Source: CADEFX01 sp963840425 (GTDB taxonomy: Bacteria > Pseudomonadota > Alphaproteobacteria > Rhizobiales > Hyphomicrobiaceae). Taken from it: a DNA stretch of 64,000 nt. The DNA is taken from assembly GCA_963840425.1 (NCBI GenBank), contig CAWIYZ010000010.1:212095-276094 (forward strand), written 5' to 3'. Both the position numbers and the translations under genes were made by a program. Positions 42,077 to 50,397 of the stretch are shown here, piece by piece (the first letter of the stretch is position 1; each line of letters begins with the position of its first letter). The notes under the pieces were generated by a model. That model searched no databases, was not told where the DNA came from, and saw only the letters and a program-made list of their open reading frames with translations.

Positions 42077-42224
42077 TCGCATCCGCTCAGAGCCGTCAAG
42101 GCTCGAGCCATCGCACCAGATGGTGGCGCGGCACAAGCGGTCAGCTGCAGATCGCCGCGGCAAGCGGCGCTTCGTTGCGCGGTACTTTAGTCATGACTTG
42201 ACAATTCAACCAGCGGCGAGGGCG

Positions 42225-43136
42225 CTACCTTTGCCGCAACTTTGGGTCCAACGTGTCGCGCAAGGCATCGCCGAATAAACTGATCCCCAACACAGAGAGC
42301 ATAATCGCAACGCCCGGAAAGATGGCGATCCACGGCGCCGATGAGGCGAATTCCTCCGAGCCACCCTGCAACATCAGTCCCCATGCAGGCACCGGCTCCT
42401 GCACGCCCAGACCAAGATAGGAGAGTGACGCCTCTGCGAGGATCGCTTGGCCTACGAATGCGGTCACCATGATCAGGAACGGCGCCATGACATTGGGAAC
42501 CATATGGCACAGGATAATGCGAACGTGCCCGAAACCGAGAGCGCGAGCCGCATCGACGTAGGGTACATCTCGTATCGCCAGCGCCGATGAACGCACAACC
42601 CGCGCGCATCGCGGGATCAGAGGGACAGTGATGGCGACAATCACGTTCTGCACGCCGGTGCCGAAGATCGCGACCACGGCCAGCGCCATGATGATCAGCG
42701 GAAACGCCATCAGCACATCAAACACACGTTGCATAAGAAGATCGGTTCTTCCTCCGAAGTAGGCGCTGCCAACCCCCAGGACGAGCCCGACCACACCGCC
42801 GATAAGTGCCGACGACAGTCCGACGATCATGGCCGTTCGCGCACCGTAGATGATGCGCGAAAGCAGATCTCGCCCGAACTGATCGGTTCCCAGAAGATGT
42901 GTCCAGCTCGGGGCCTCCATCATGGCGGAAAAATCATTCGCGGTCGGGCTATAGGGCGCAATCAAATTGGCAGTCAGTCCCGTCACCGCCATCACCAGCA
43001 GGAGAACCAAACCAAAGGTACCCAGCAGCTCGCGGCGGAGAAACTGGAGTAGGCTCCGCGTTCGCGATGCGGGCTCCGCAGCTTCCCCAACCAAGCTGTC
43101 AGAAGAGACATCTATCGTCCGCGCCGTGGTCACCAT
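42225..43136 (-). CDS. Peptide/nickel-type ABC transporter permease (DppC-like)
   Basis: The 303-residue protein has the OppC/DppC N-terminal domain ('LIAPYSPTANDFSAMMEAPSWTHLLGTDQFGRDLLSR') and about six helices with the ATPase-docking EAA-like loop 'YVDAARALGFGHVRIILCHMVPN'. It forms the membrane channel with the DppB-like protein upstream. ATG 43136 leaves a 16-bp gap after the dppB-like stop; ATG 43187 would overlap it by 35 bp. Confidence 0.92.
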   Translation of the reverse strand: MVTTARTIDVSSDSLVGEAAEPASRTRSLLQFLRRELLGTFGLVLLLVMAVTGLTANLIAPYSPTANDFSAMMEAPSWTHLLGTDQFGRDLLSRIIYGARTAMIVGLSSALIGGVVGLVLGVGSAYFGGRTDLLMQRVFDVLMAFPLIIMALAVVAIFGTGVQNVIVAITVPLIPRCARVVRSSALAIRDVPYVDAARALGFGHVRIILCHMVPNVMAPFLIMVTAFVGQAILAEASLSYLGLGVQEPVPAWGLMLQGGSEEFASSAPWIAIFPGVAIMLSVLGISLFGDALRDTLDPKLRQR

Positions 43137-43152
43137 GGCGATATCTCGGGCC

Positions 43153-44124
43153 TCAACTGTAGCGGATGCGCGGATCGAGCCACGCATACATCAGGTCGAC
43201 GATGAGATTGCATATGACGAACACGGTGACGGTCAGCATGACCAGCGCCTGAGTCAGCGTGTAGTCCTGGTTCTGCACGGCCTGCACGAACAGCCGGCCG
43301 ACGCCATTGAGGTTGAATACCTGCTCCGTAACGACCAGGCCGCCGATCAGGAATGCGAACTCGATGCCAATCAAGGTCACGACGGGCAGCAATGCATTCT
43401 TCAGTGCGTGGCGATTGACAATAAGCTTGTTGAACAGCCCCTTGGCGCGCGCAGTGCGAATGTAATCCTCCCGCATCACCTCCAGCATCGCCGAGCGCGT
43501 CATCCGCATGCTGACCGCGGAGTAGCGATATCCAACAGTAACGGCAGGCAGAAGCGCCATGCTCAGATTGCGTACTGGATCCTCCCAGATCGGCACGTAT
43601 TCGATCGGCGGCATCCATGGCGCGCCAAAAAATGCACTGGTGAGGTTCAAGACGATCAGGATCGACATGATGCCGAGCCAGAAAGACGGCGCCGCAACAC
43701 CGCCGACGGCGAACACACGAATGACAACGTCGATCCAAGTGTTCTGCTTGAGCGCAGACAATGTGCCGAGTGGGATCGCGATCGTGATCGCAATCACGGT
43801 AGCAAGAATTGCGATCTCGAGAGAAATCGGCAGGCGTGCCCAGATTTCCGTTGTCACCGGCAAGCCCGACCACATCGAGGTGCCGAAGTCCAATCGCACC
43901 AATCCCCAGACGAAATCGAGAAACTGCAAAAAAACCGGCTGGTCCATACCGAGCTCGGCATGGCAGAGCGCGACGGCCTTGGGATCGAACGTGCCGCCAC
44001 TCGACCCCAACCGGACGACACACACGTCGCCCGGGATCAGTCGCATAAGCAGAAACACGAGCGCGGCTGCTCCCAGCAAGGTCGGAATGACGAGCAGCAC
44101 GCGCTTGATGACGTACTTCAGCAT
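43153..44124 (-). CDS. Peptide/nickel-type ABC transporter permease (DppB-like)
   Basis: The 323-residue protein starts MLKYVIKRVLLVIPTLLGAA, typical of DppB/OppB, and has six helices and the docking loop 'REDYIRTARAKGLFNKLIVNRHALKNALLPVV' (around 43370-43470). The long periplasmic loop after helix 1 contains a Cys pair (DVCVVRLG, VALCHAELG). Its ATG follows the binding-protein stop without any gap, so the three genes form one operon. No cognate DppD/DppF ATPase gene follows; the next gene is a glycosyltransferase. Confidence 0.93.
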   Translation of the reverse strand: MLKYVIKRVLLVIPTLLGAAALVFLLMRLIPGDVCVVRLGSSGGTFDPKAVALCHAELGMDQPVFLQFLDFVWGLVRLDFGTSMWSGLPVTTEIWARLPISLEIAILATVIAITIAIPLGTLSALKQNTWIDVVIRVFAVGGVAAPSFWLGIMSILIVLNLTSAFFGAPWMPPIEYVPIWEDPVRNLSMALLPAVTVGYRYSAVSMRMTRSAMLEVMREDYIRTARAKGLFNKLIVNRHALKNALLPVVTLIGIEFAFLIGGLVVTEQVFNLNGVGRLFVQAVQNQDYTLTQALVMLTVTVFVICNLIVDLMYAWLDPRIRYS

Positions 44125-45726
44125 TTACTTGTCGAGCCAGATGTTCGCCAGATCCTGGTTCAAATAGTGGCTCGGCGAGATCTTCCAGCCCTTTACGTAG
44201 GAGCGCATCGGTACGATGCGGTACCAATAAGTCACGGCCAACTGATGCGCCTGATCATTGATGTGCTTCTCGAACTGGCGCATCAGCACGCGCGCCTTGG
44301 TCAGATCCGTCTCCTTCAGCATGCGGTTATAGATGTCCACCATCGGCGGATCGGTGAAGTGGCCGTAGTTCTCGCGATAGACGTCGTGTGGCAGCCACCG
44401 ACCCACATCCGCGATCGGGTTGACCACGTTCTGGCAGTTGGCTTCCAGCGCCACGTCGAAGTCTGCGCTGCGCATGCCGTCGAACCACGGGCCCGTGGGA
44501 ACCACCTTTTGGGTCGCCTTGATGCCGACCTTGCTCCATTCATCCACCAGCCAAGTACCGACGATCTTGTAGGGCTGGTCGACATTGCGGTTGAGCAGCT
44601 CGAACGTCAGGTTCTCATGACCTGCCTCCTTCAGCAGACGCCGGGCCTCGGCTCGCGATTTTTCGATATCGGGCCAGTAGCCGATCAGCGTCTGCAACTC
44701 CTCCTTGGTGGCAGCCAGCGGCGAGCCCGGGAACACGATGCTGCCGACCGTCTTGATGATGGCAATCTTCGACAGCGCCTCCGCACCCTTCCATTGGTCG
44801 ACTGCCAGGAACAAGGCCTTGCGGACGCGCACGTCGTCGAACGGCTTGCGCTTGTGGTTCGGAGTCACAACGTTGCCGCAGTTCCAGTCGCTCTCCTGCA
44901 CGGTGATCTTGTCGCCGAGCTCCTTGGCGAGCTGGTCGCGCGCTGACGGCGGCACCGACCGAAACTCCAGCGCCGCGCGGTCGGCCCGGATGGCGTCCGT
45001 GCGCACCGTCTGCTTCGGCGCAAAGATCCCTACGAAGCCGTCGAGGTATGGCTGGCCCGGATGATAATAGTCTGGATTGCGATCACCCTTGATCGACTGG
45101 CCGATCTGGTACTCCGTCAACTTGAACGGGCCCGACCCCATGATGTTCTTCTCATACCAATGCATGTCCTGGTCGAGAATCTTCTTCGCGTAGATGTAGG
45201 TGTATGGATCGGCAAGTGCTGGCAGGAACGTCAGCGTCGAAAATTTCAGCTTGAACACGACGGTCTCGTCGTCCGACACCGTGATGGTGTCCACCATCAC
45301 GAAGTTGTTTTGACGTGCACTGGCGACGCCGGGTTTGGGATGGACGATCTTGTTCCAGCTGGCGGCGACGTCATGGGCCGTTAGCGGCGAGCCATCATGG
45401 AATTTGACGCCTTTTCGGATTTTGAACGTATACGTCAGCCCATTGTCCGTCGGCTTCGGCATCTCGGTGCAAAGGTCGCACACGAAGTCCGTGGTCGAGG
45501 ACGGGTTGTCGGGGTTGACCCGGATTAGCACGCTGTAGAACGGCGCCGTCGCATGCACGACCGCGAACGTTGTTTCGCGGTGCCCATCGAGGCTGGGCCC
45601 GGCATCGGCAGGGATCATGTAGGTCAGGACGCCGCCGCGCTTCGGCGCCTCTGCCATCGTCGTTGTCGCGCCGAGGGCGAGGGTGGCGCCAACCAGGAAC
45701 TTCGAGCAGGAACGGAACCTTTTCAT
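44125..45726 (-). CDS. Family 5 extracellular solute-binding protein (peptide-type ABC)
   Basis: A 533-residue protein with a signal peptide (KFLVGATLALGATTTMAEA). Family-5 motifs include 'GLTYTFKIRKGVKFHDGSPLTAHDV', 'GSGPFKLTEYQIGQSIKGDRNPDYY', 'PFDDVRVRKALFLAVDQ' and a C-terminal 'RSYVKGWKISPSHYLNQDLANIWLD'. It captures peptides, opines or similar ligands in the periplasm and delivers them to the two permeases. ATG 45726 has GGGAG about 13 bases upstream. A 10-bp hairpin lies in the leader. Confidence 0.93.
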   Translation of the reverse strand: MKRFRSCSKFLVGATLALGATTTMAEAPKRGGVLTYMIPADAGPSLDGHRETTFAVVHATAPFYSVLIRVNPDNPSSTTDFVCDLCTEMPKPTDNGLTYTFKIRKGVKFHDGSPLTAHDVAASWNKIVHPKPGVASARQNNFVMVDTITVSDDETVVFKLKFSTLTFLPALADPYTYIYAKKILDQDMHWYEKNIMGSGPFKLTEYQIGQSIKGDRNPDYYHPGQPYLDGFVGIFAPKQTVRTDAIRADRAALEFRSVPPSARDQLAKELGDKITVQESDWNCGNVVTPNHKRKPFDDVRVRKALFLAVDQWKGAEALSKIAIIKTVGSIVFPGSPLAATKEELQTLIGYWPDIEKSRAEARRLLKEAGHENLTFELLNRNVDQPYKIVGTWLVDEWSKVGIKATQKVVPTGPWFDGMRSADFDVALEANCQNVVNPIADVGRWLPHDVYRENYGHFTDPPMVDIYNRMLKETDLTKARVLMRQFEKHINDQAHQLAVTYWYRIVPMRSYVKGWKISPSHYLNQDLANIWLDK

Positions 45727-45764
45727 TGTCCACATTCTCCCTTTGACTGCTGCGGCTTGTGCAA

Positions 45765-45797
45765 CGGCAGCGCCCCCGCTCACGCGAGGCGCTGCCG
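45765..45797 (-). promoter_or_regulatory. Leader hairpin upstream of the binding-protein operon
   Basis: A perfect 10-bp inverted repeat (CGGCAGCGCC and its complement) with a 13-base loop lies 39 bp before the binding-protein start. No T run follows on the minus strand, so it is not a simple terminator. It may be an operator or an mRNA leader structure. Confidence 0.45.
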
Positions 45798-46243
45798 GCT
45801 ACAAGAATGCTGCTAAGTCAGGTGGGCGAGGTTAGCCCGGCGTCAGCCACGTGATCGAAAACGCTGCCAGCGCCTTTCGCTCGACAGCGTTCGGCCTGAT
45901 GGCCGCAATACTCAGCATGACGTTGTGTTGAACGGACAAAGCCGGGGGCGAGCCCCGCTTGGACAGTCCTCATGGCGTCTCCCTTTGATCAACTTGAAAT
46001 GCCTTGGTTTGCCCTTCTGACGGATCGGCGCCGGGGCGGCATTCAACTACGACTAATTAGAGCATTTTCGGTAGAGCGCAAGTTGGTTGGAATGCAGGTT
46101 TACACTCACGCGGAAAACGCCGCCATCTTGCACTGCACGCCCAGGCTCCGCCTGGTCGAGTATCTTGCCGATGTCTTGCTGGCCGGCAACCCAGTCCATA
46201 TCCCATCCTACCAAGGCCTATGCGGCAAAATCTTCGACACTGC
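45798..46243. other. Non-coding stretch before the XRE-hyf operon
   Basis: I find no supported gene in these ~450 bases. Short open frames on both strands have no recognisable start context, hydrophobic pattern or family motif. The divergent control regions of the Dpp-type operon and of the XRE-hyf operon must lie here; the base composition becomes AT-rich towards the right end. Confidence 0.5.
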
Positions 46244-46272
46244 TTGAAGCCCGGAAATAAATTCTCTATAAT
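46244..46272 (+). promoter_or_regulatory. Sigma70-type promoter: TTGAAG-N17-TATAAT
   Basis: TTGAAG at 46244-46249 and a perfect TATAAT at 46267-46272 are separated by exactly 17 bases in an unusually AT-rich island. It sits 36 bp before the XRE gene and would drive the regulator and the hyf-like genes that follow within 12 bp of it. It is the clearest promoter in the window. Confidence 0.7.
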
Positions 46273-46308
46273 TTTAGATTGATGGTTTATACATGATATG
46301 TAAGGGGA

Positions 46309-46608
46309 ATGATCACCTCGCTGCAGATGCGTGCCGCACGCGCGTTGCTCAACATCGATCAACGTGAGCTCGCGCATCTCTCCGGCCTCTCGCTTCCCAC
46401 CATCCAGCGTATGGAGGCGAGCCCAGACATTGTGCGCGGCAACGTCGATTCTCTGATGAAGCTCATTGCAGCACTCGATACTGCTGGCCTGGAACTCATC
46501 GGTGAAGGCGCGAAAAGCGACGGCGGAGGACGCGGCGTCAGATTGAAGGCGAAGTCGCGCTTGGTCGCCCGGAGAAGAACGGCATTGCCCGGTGGACGGA
46601 AGGGCTGA
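46309..46608 (+). CDS. Small XRE-family transcriptional regulator
   Basis: A 99-residue protein made almost only of an HTH_3-type domain: 'LQMRAARALLNIDQRELAHLSGLSLPTIQRME' (residues ~6-37), then a short helix pair 'VDSLMKLIAALDTAGLELIG' and a basic tail. AAGGGGA lies directly upstream of ATG 46309. It is the first gene of the hyf-like operon, 12 bp before hyfB, so control of that operon, including its own promoter, is the simplest idea. A nearby half-site has not been identified. Confidence 0.85.
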   Translation: MITSLQMRAARALLNIDQRELAHLSGLSLPTIQRMEASPDIVRGNVDSLMKLIAALDTAGLELIGEGAKSDGGGRGVRLKAKSRLVARRRTALPGGRKG

Positions 46609-46619
46609 GGCGGGAAGCG

Positions 46620-48628
46620 ATGGCCCTGATCGTTGCACTGTCAAGCATCGCCGTCCTGCTGAGCGTCGCCATCCTGGCAGTACCGATCTGCAGGCTCCGC
46701 CTCGCCAACACGGTGATTTACGCAAGCTGTCTCACGATCAGCTTTGCCAACCTGACCACAGTGGGTTTGTACCTATTTGGACAACACCCGCCCCTTATGG
46801 TGCGGTTGCCGATCGGGCTGCCTTGGACTGGTGCAAATTTCCGCATCGACGCGTTCGCAGCACTATTTCTGGCCTTGATCAACCTTGGCAGCGCCGCCGC
46901 CAGCTTGTTCGCGCTCGGCTACGGCCAACATGAGGCCGCACCCAGTCGCGTGCTGCCGTTCTATCCGGCTTTCCTGGCTGGCATGAACCTTGTCGTCCTT
47001 GCAGGCGACGCCTTCGTATTCCTGGTCTCCTGGGAGTTCATGTCATTGGCGTCCTGGGCGCTCGTGATGGCGCACCATCGCGAGGCCGACAACAGGCGTG
47101 CTGGCTACATCTACATCATGATGGCGAGCTTCGGCACGCTGGCACTGCTGCTGGCGTTCGGCCTGCTGGCAGGCCCGGGCGGCAATTACCTTTTTTCGGA
47201 CATCGCCGGCATCCAACGCCCCGATTGGCTGCGCGGTCTGGTTTTGATCCTGGTGCTGGCCGGCGCCGGGTCCAAAGCTGGCCTCGTGCCACTGCACGTG
47301 TGGCTGCCGCTCGCCCATCCGGCGGCACCTAGTCACGTGTCCGCGCTGATGAGCGGCGTCATGACCAAGGTGGCGGTGTATGCCTTCGTGCGTATCGTTT
47401 TCGACCTGATGGGCTCGCCAGCGTGGTGGTGGAGTCTGGTGGTGCTCGCCATCGGCGGACTGACGGTCGTGCTGGGTGTGCTCAGCGCCATGCTGCAACG
47501 CGACCTCAAGCGCCTGCTAGCGTACAGCACCATTGAGAACATAGGCGTCGTCTTTCTTGGGTTAGGTCTTGCGCTCGCTTTCAAGGCCAACGGTATGACT
47601 GCCGCCGGCGCGCTCGCTTTCACTGCAGCCCTGCTGCACGCATTCAACCATTCCCTGTTCAAGAGTCTGCTGTTCTTCGGCGCCGGCGCTATCCTGACCG
47701 CAACGGCCGAGCGCGACATCGAAAAGCTTGGCGGCCTGATCCATCCCATGCCGCAAACGGCATTTCTGTTCCTCGGCGGCTGCCTGGCCATTTCGGCTCT
47801 GCCGCCTCTCAACGGATTTGTATCGGAATGGCTCATCTTTCAGTCCGTGCTGACGAGCCCTGAGCTACCGCAATGGAGTTCAAACTGATGGTGCCAGCGG
47901 TGGGGGCGATGCTGGCGTTGGGAGCGGCCTTGGCGGCAGCGTGCTTCGTGCGCGCGTTCTCCATCGCCTTCCTGGGGCGCCCGCGCTCACCGGCAGCTGC
48001 GCAAGGCGTGACGGAGACGGATCTCTACTCCCGAACGGCTATGGGAATACTGTTGGTCCTCTGTCTGCTGACCGGTCTGCTGCCGGGCTTCGTGATCGAC
48101 GCCATGGCGCCGGTTGTCGAGCAACTCATTGGGCAATCGATGCCGGTCCAGAGCCACAACGCATGGCTCTCGATCGTGCCAGTGGCTGCGAGCCGCAGCT
48201 CCTACAACGGTCTGCTGGTGTTTGTATTCATCCTCGCCTCTACGCTGCTCGCCATCGAGGTCATCCATCGCTTCGCCTCGCGCGCCCTGCGGCGCGGGCC
48301 GGCGTGGGACTGCGGATTTCCCGACCCCAGCCCGGCAACCCAGTATACGGCTGACAGCTTTGCCCAGCCGATCAGGCGCGTATTCGGCGTGATGTTCGAC
48401 GTACGCGAGCGTGTTGACATGCCCGCGCCCGGCGAAGCGCGCCCGGCGCGACTGGAGGTCAGTCGGCGCGACCACGTGTGGGAAACGATATACGCGCCAA
48501 TCGGCCTTGCCGTGCAGCTGGCAGCCGAGAAGCTCAACCATCTGCAGTTCCTCACCATCCGCAAATACCTGAGCCTCGTGTTCGCCGCGCTTGTCGCCCT
48601 GTTGCTGGTGATCTCGATATGGACCTGA
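46620..48628 (+). CDS. hyfB: HyfB-like (NuoL/Mrp-type) membrane subunit, one frameshift
   Basis: A proton-pumping-type antiporter subunit with about 16 hydrophobic helices. The first 420 residues include 'LVSWEFMSLASWALVMAHH', 'AGSKAGLVPLHVWLPLAHPAAPSHVSALMSG' (the conserved Lys helix, positions about 47270-47350) and 'LAYSTIENIGVVFLGLG'. The frame ends at 47888, but the next frame continues from about 47879 with 'KLMVPAVGAMLALGAALAA' to the stop at 48628, including 'GPAWDCGFPDPSPATQYTADSF'. One missing base in AGTTC repairs it and gives the normal ~670 residues. The stop overlaps hyfC by 10 bp. Confidence 0.85.
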
Positions 48629-49572
48629 TCGCCGCCCTAGCCGTGCAGGGTGTGCAGATGGCGCTCGTGCTGGCGTTGGCGCCACTGCTCCTGGGCTTCA
48701 CGCGCAAGGTGAAGGCCCGCCTGCTGCGCAGGCGCGGTCCGCCGTTGCTGCAGCCTTACCGCGACCTGCTGCGGTTGATCCGCAAGGAGGTCGTCCTGGC
48801 CGAGAACGCTTCGTGGCTGTTCCGTAGCGGTCCTTACATGGTCTTCTCCGCCACCTGGGTCGCCGCTGCGCTGGTGCCGACGTTCGCCACCGGGCTGCAT
48901 TTCAGCTGGGCGGCCGACCTGATCGCCATCACGGCGCTCATCGGCTCGGCCCGGTTCTTCCTGGCGCTGCTCGGCATGGACGTCGGGACCAGTTTCGGCG
49001 GCATTGGCGCGAGCCGGGAGATGATGTTCGCGACCCTCGCCGAGCCGGCCATGATCATGATCACTTTCACCGTGGCCCTGGTCGCCGGCTCCACGCAGCT
49101 TTCGGCCATCGCACAGTTCATGCTGACCAGCGGCAGCTTGCGCGTGTCGCTGGGATTGGCGCTGGCGGCACTTGTCATCGTGGCGCTGGCGGAGAACGCG
49201 CGCATCCCCGTCGACAATCCTGCGACCCATCTCGAGCTGACGATGGTGCACGAAGCCATGGTGCTGGAGTATTCCGGCCGCCATCTGGCGGTTCTCGAGT
49301 TCGCGGCCGCCCTCAAACTGCTGCTCTACATCTCGCTGATCGGCTGCATCTTCTTGCCGTGGGGCCTGGCGCAGCCGGGCGACGGGTTGGCATCCTACGC
49401 CGTCGGGCTGGGAGCCTACGTTGGCAAGTTGGCACTCGGCGGCTTCCTCTTGGTCCTGGTCGAGACCTCGATTGCCAAGATGCGGGTGTTTCGGGTTCCG
49501 GATTTCCTGGGAATAGCCCTCATGCTGGGCCTGCTCGGCACACTTCTCCGCTTCGTGTCGAGGAGCTTCTAG
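48619..49572 (+). CDS. hyfC: HyfC/HycD-like (NuoH-type) membrane subunit
   Basis: A 317-residue protein with about eight helices. 'KARLLRRRGPPLLQPYRDLLRLIRKEVV' is the cytoplasmic loop that contacts the hydrophilic arm in NuoH/HycD proteins, and 'ENARIPVDNPATHLELTMVHEAM' is the acidic loop of the quinone- or ion-linked site. It anchors the peripheral HyfG/HyfI subunits. It starts inside the end of hyfB, and its TAG stop forms the tip of a palindrome that fills the gap to hyfE. Confidence 0.93.
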   Translation: MDLIAALAVQGVQMALVLALAPLLLGFTRKVKARLLRRRGPPLLQPYRDLLRLIRKEVVLAENASWLFRSGPYMVFSATWVAAALVPTFATGLHFSWAADLIAITALIGSARFFLALLGMDVGTSFGGIGASREMMFATLAEPAMIMITFTVALVAGSTQLSAIAQFMLTSGSLRVSLGLALAALVIVALAENARIPVDNPATHLELTMVHEAMVLEYSGRHLAVLEFAAALKLLLYISLIGCIFLPWGLAQPGDGLASYAVGLGAYVGKLALGGFLLVLVETSIAKMRVFRVPDFLGIALMLGLLGTLLRFVSRSF

Positions 49573-49644
49573 TGTGATGATCGAGAAATTCGCCAACATT
49601 TGCTGCGTGTCTCGGAGCGAATTTCTCGATCTGAATCACACTAG
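49569..49644. repeat. 76-bp imperfect palindrome with CTAG tips (element 1)
   Basis: The left arm at 49569-49593 (CTAGTGTGAT then GATCGAGAAATTCGC) pairs with the right arm at 49617-49644, which carries three extra bases; the loop is 23 bases. The CTAG at the left tip contains the hyfC stop codon. In RNA it would form a ~25-bp hairpin. It looks like a small mobile or REP/MITE-type element. Confidence 0.75.
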
Positions 49645-49658
49645 AAAAACTATGAGTT

Positions 49659-49735
49659 TAGTGTCCCTTTTGATTCCGAAGTTCGCTCGGGACGCTAGCA
49701 TCGAGGTTTGGCGAGCTTCGGAATCGGGACACTAG
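49659..49735. repeat. 77-bp imperfect palindrome with TAG/CTAG tips (element 2)
   Basis: The left arm from 49659 (TAGTGTCCC, a small bulge, then ATTCCGAAGTTCGC) pairs with the right arm at 49711-49735 (ending GGGACACTAG). It shares the terminal (C)TAGTGT with element 1 but has a different inner sequence. The last G of its CTAG is the first base of the GTG start of hyfE. Confidence 0.75.
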
Positions 49736-50397
49736 TGGAGCGGCATTTCCTCGACGTTGCGCACATGCTGGCCGGCGGCCTGGTCCTGACGAGCTTCATG
49801 CTGCTCTACCAGGATCGCATGTATGGGCTGCTCAACGTATTTGCACTGCACGCGGTGGTGCTCTCGGCGTCTGTCGCCTGGCAAGCCCATATCCAAGGTG
49901 CTCCGCATCTCTACGTAACGGCGGCGATTGCCTTGGTGCTCAAGGCCATCGTCATTCCCGTCGCGCTGCACCGTGTGGTGGCCCGCCTCGGCATCCATCG
50001 CACCATCGAGACGGTGGTTGGCATCGGGCCTACCATGCTCGCCGGCATGGGGCTCGTTGCGCTGTCGATGGTGGTGATGCTCAAGGCGACGGCGACGGCT
50101 GACCCGTTGGCGCGCGAGGACTTGGCATTTGCACTTTCGGTGGTGCTGCTCGGCCTGATGATGATGGTGACCCGGCGCAACGCTGTGAGCCAGGTGGTCG
50201 GTTTCATGTCGATGGAGAACGGTCTCATCCTGGCTGCAACCGGCGCCAAGGGCATGCCGCTGGTGGTTGAGATCAGTGTGGCATTCTCGGTTCTCGTCGC
50301 GTTCATCGTCATCGGCGTGTTCTTGTTCCGCATCCGCGAGCGCTTCGATTCGGTCGACTCGCAGGCCCTCGATGATTTCCGGGGAGAGCGGCAGTGA
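49735..50397 (+). CDS. hyfE: HyfE/HycP-like membrane subunit
   Basis: A 220-residue membrane protein related to HyfE and the N-terminal half of MnhC/NuoK-type subunits: 'LNVFALHAVVLSASVAWQAH', 'LVLKAIVIPVALHRVV', 'RNAVSQVVGFMSMENGLILAA' (NuoK-like acidic helix). The GTG at 49735 overlaps the end of palindrome 2; TTG 49708, inside the palindrome, would add nine residues. The stop overlaps the next start by 4 bp (GTGA). A long spacer before this gene is unusual in an otherwise overlapping operon. Confidence 0.88.
   Translation: MERHFLDVAHMLAGGLVLTSFMLLYQDRMYGLLNVFALHAVVLSASVAWQAHIQGAPHLYVTAAIALVLKAIVIPVALHRVVARLGIHRTIETVVGIGPTMLAGMGLVALSMVVMLKATATADPLAREDLAFALSVVLLGLMMMVTRRNAVSQVVGFMSMENGLILAATGAKGMPLVVEISVAFSVLVAFIVIGVFLFRIRERFDSVDSQALDDFRGERQ

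Noticed and set aside
42967..44946. Very long open frame (about 659 codons) antisense to the Dpp-type permease and binding-protein genes
   Set aside because: It is the mirror of two intact, well-conserved genes; the peptide is rich in Arg/His/Asp without any motif. Such frames are common in GC-rich DNA.
45972..46247. 91-codon open frame before the XRE gene, and antisense frames over it
   Set aside because: No ribosome site, no coding-like third-position bias and no motif; the region overlaps the promoter of the XRE gene.
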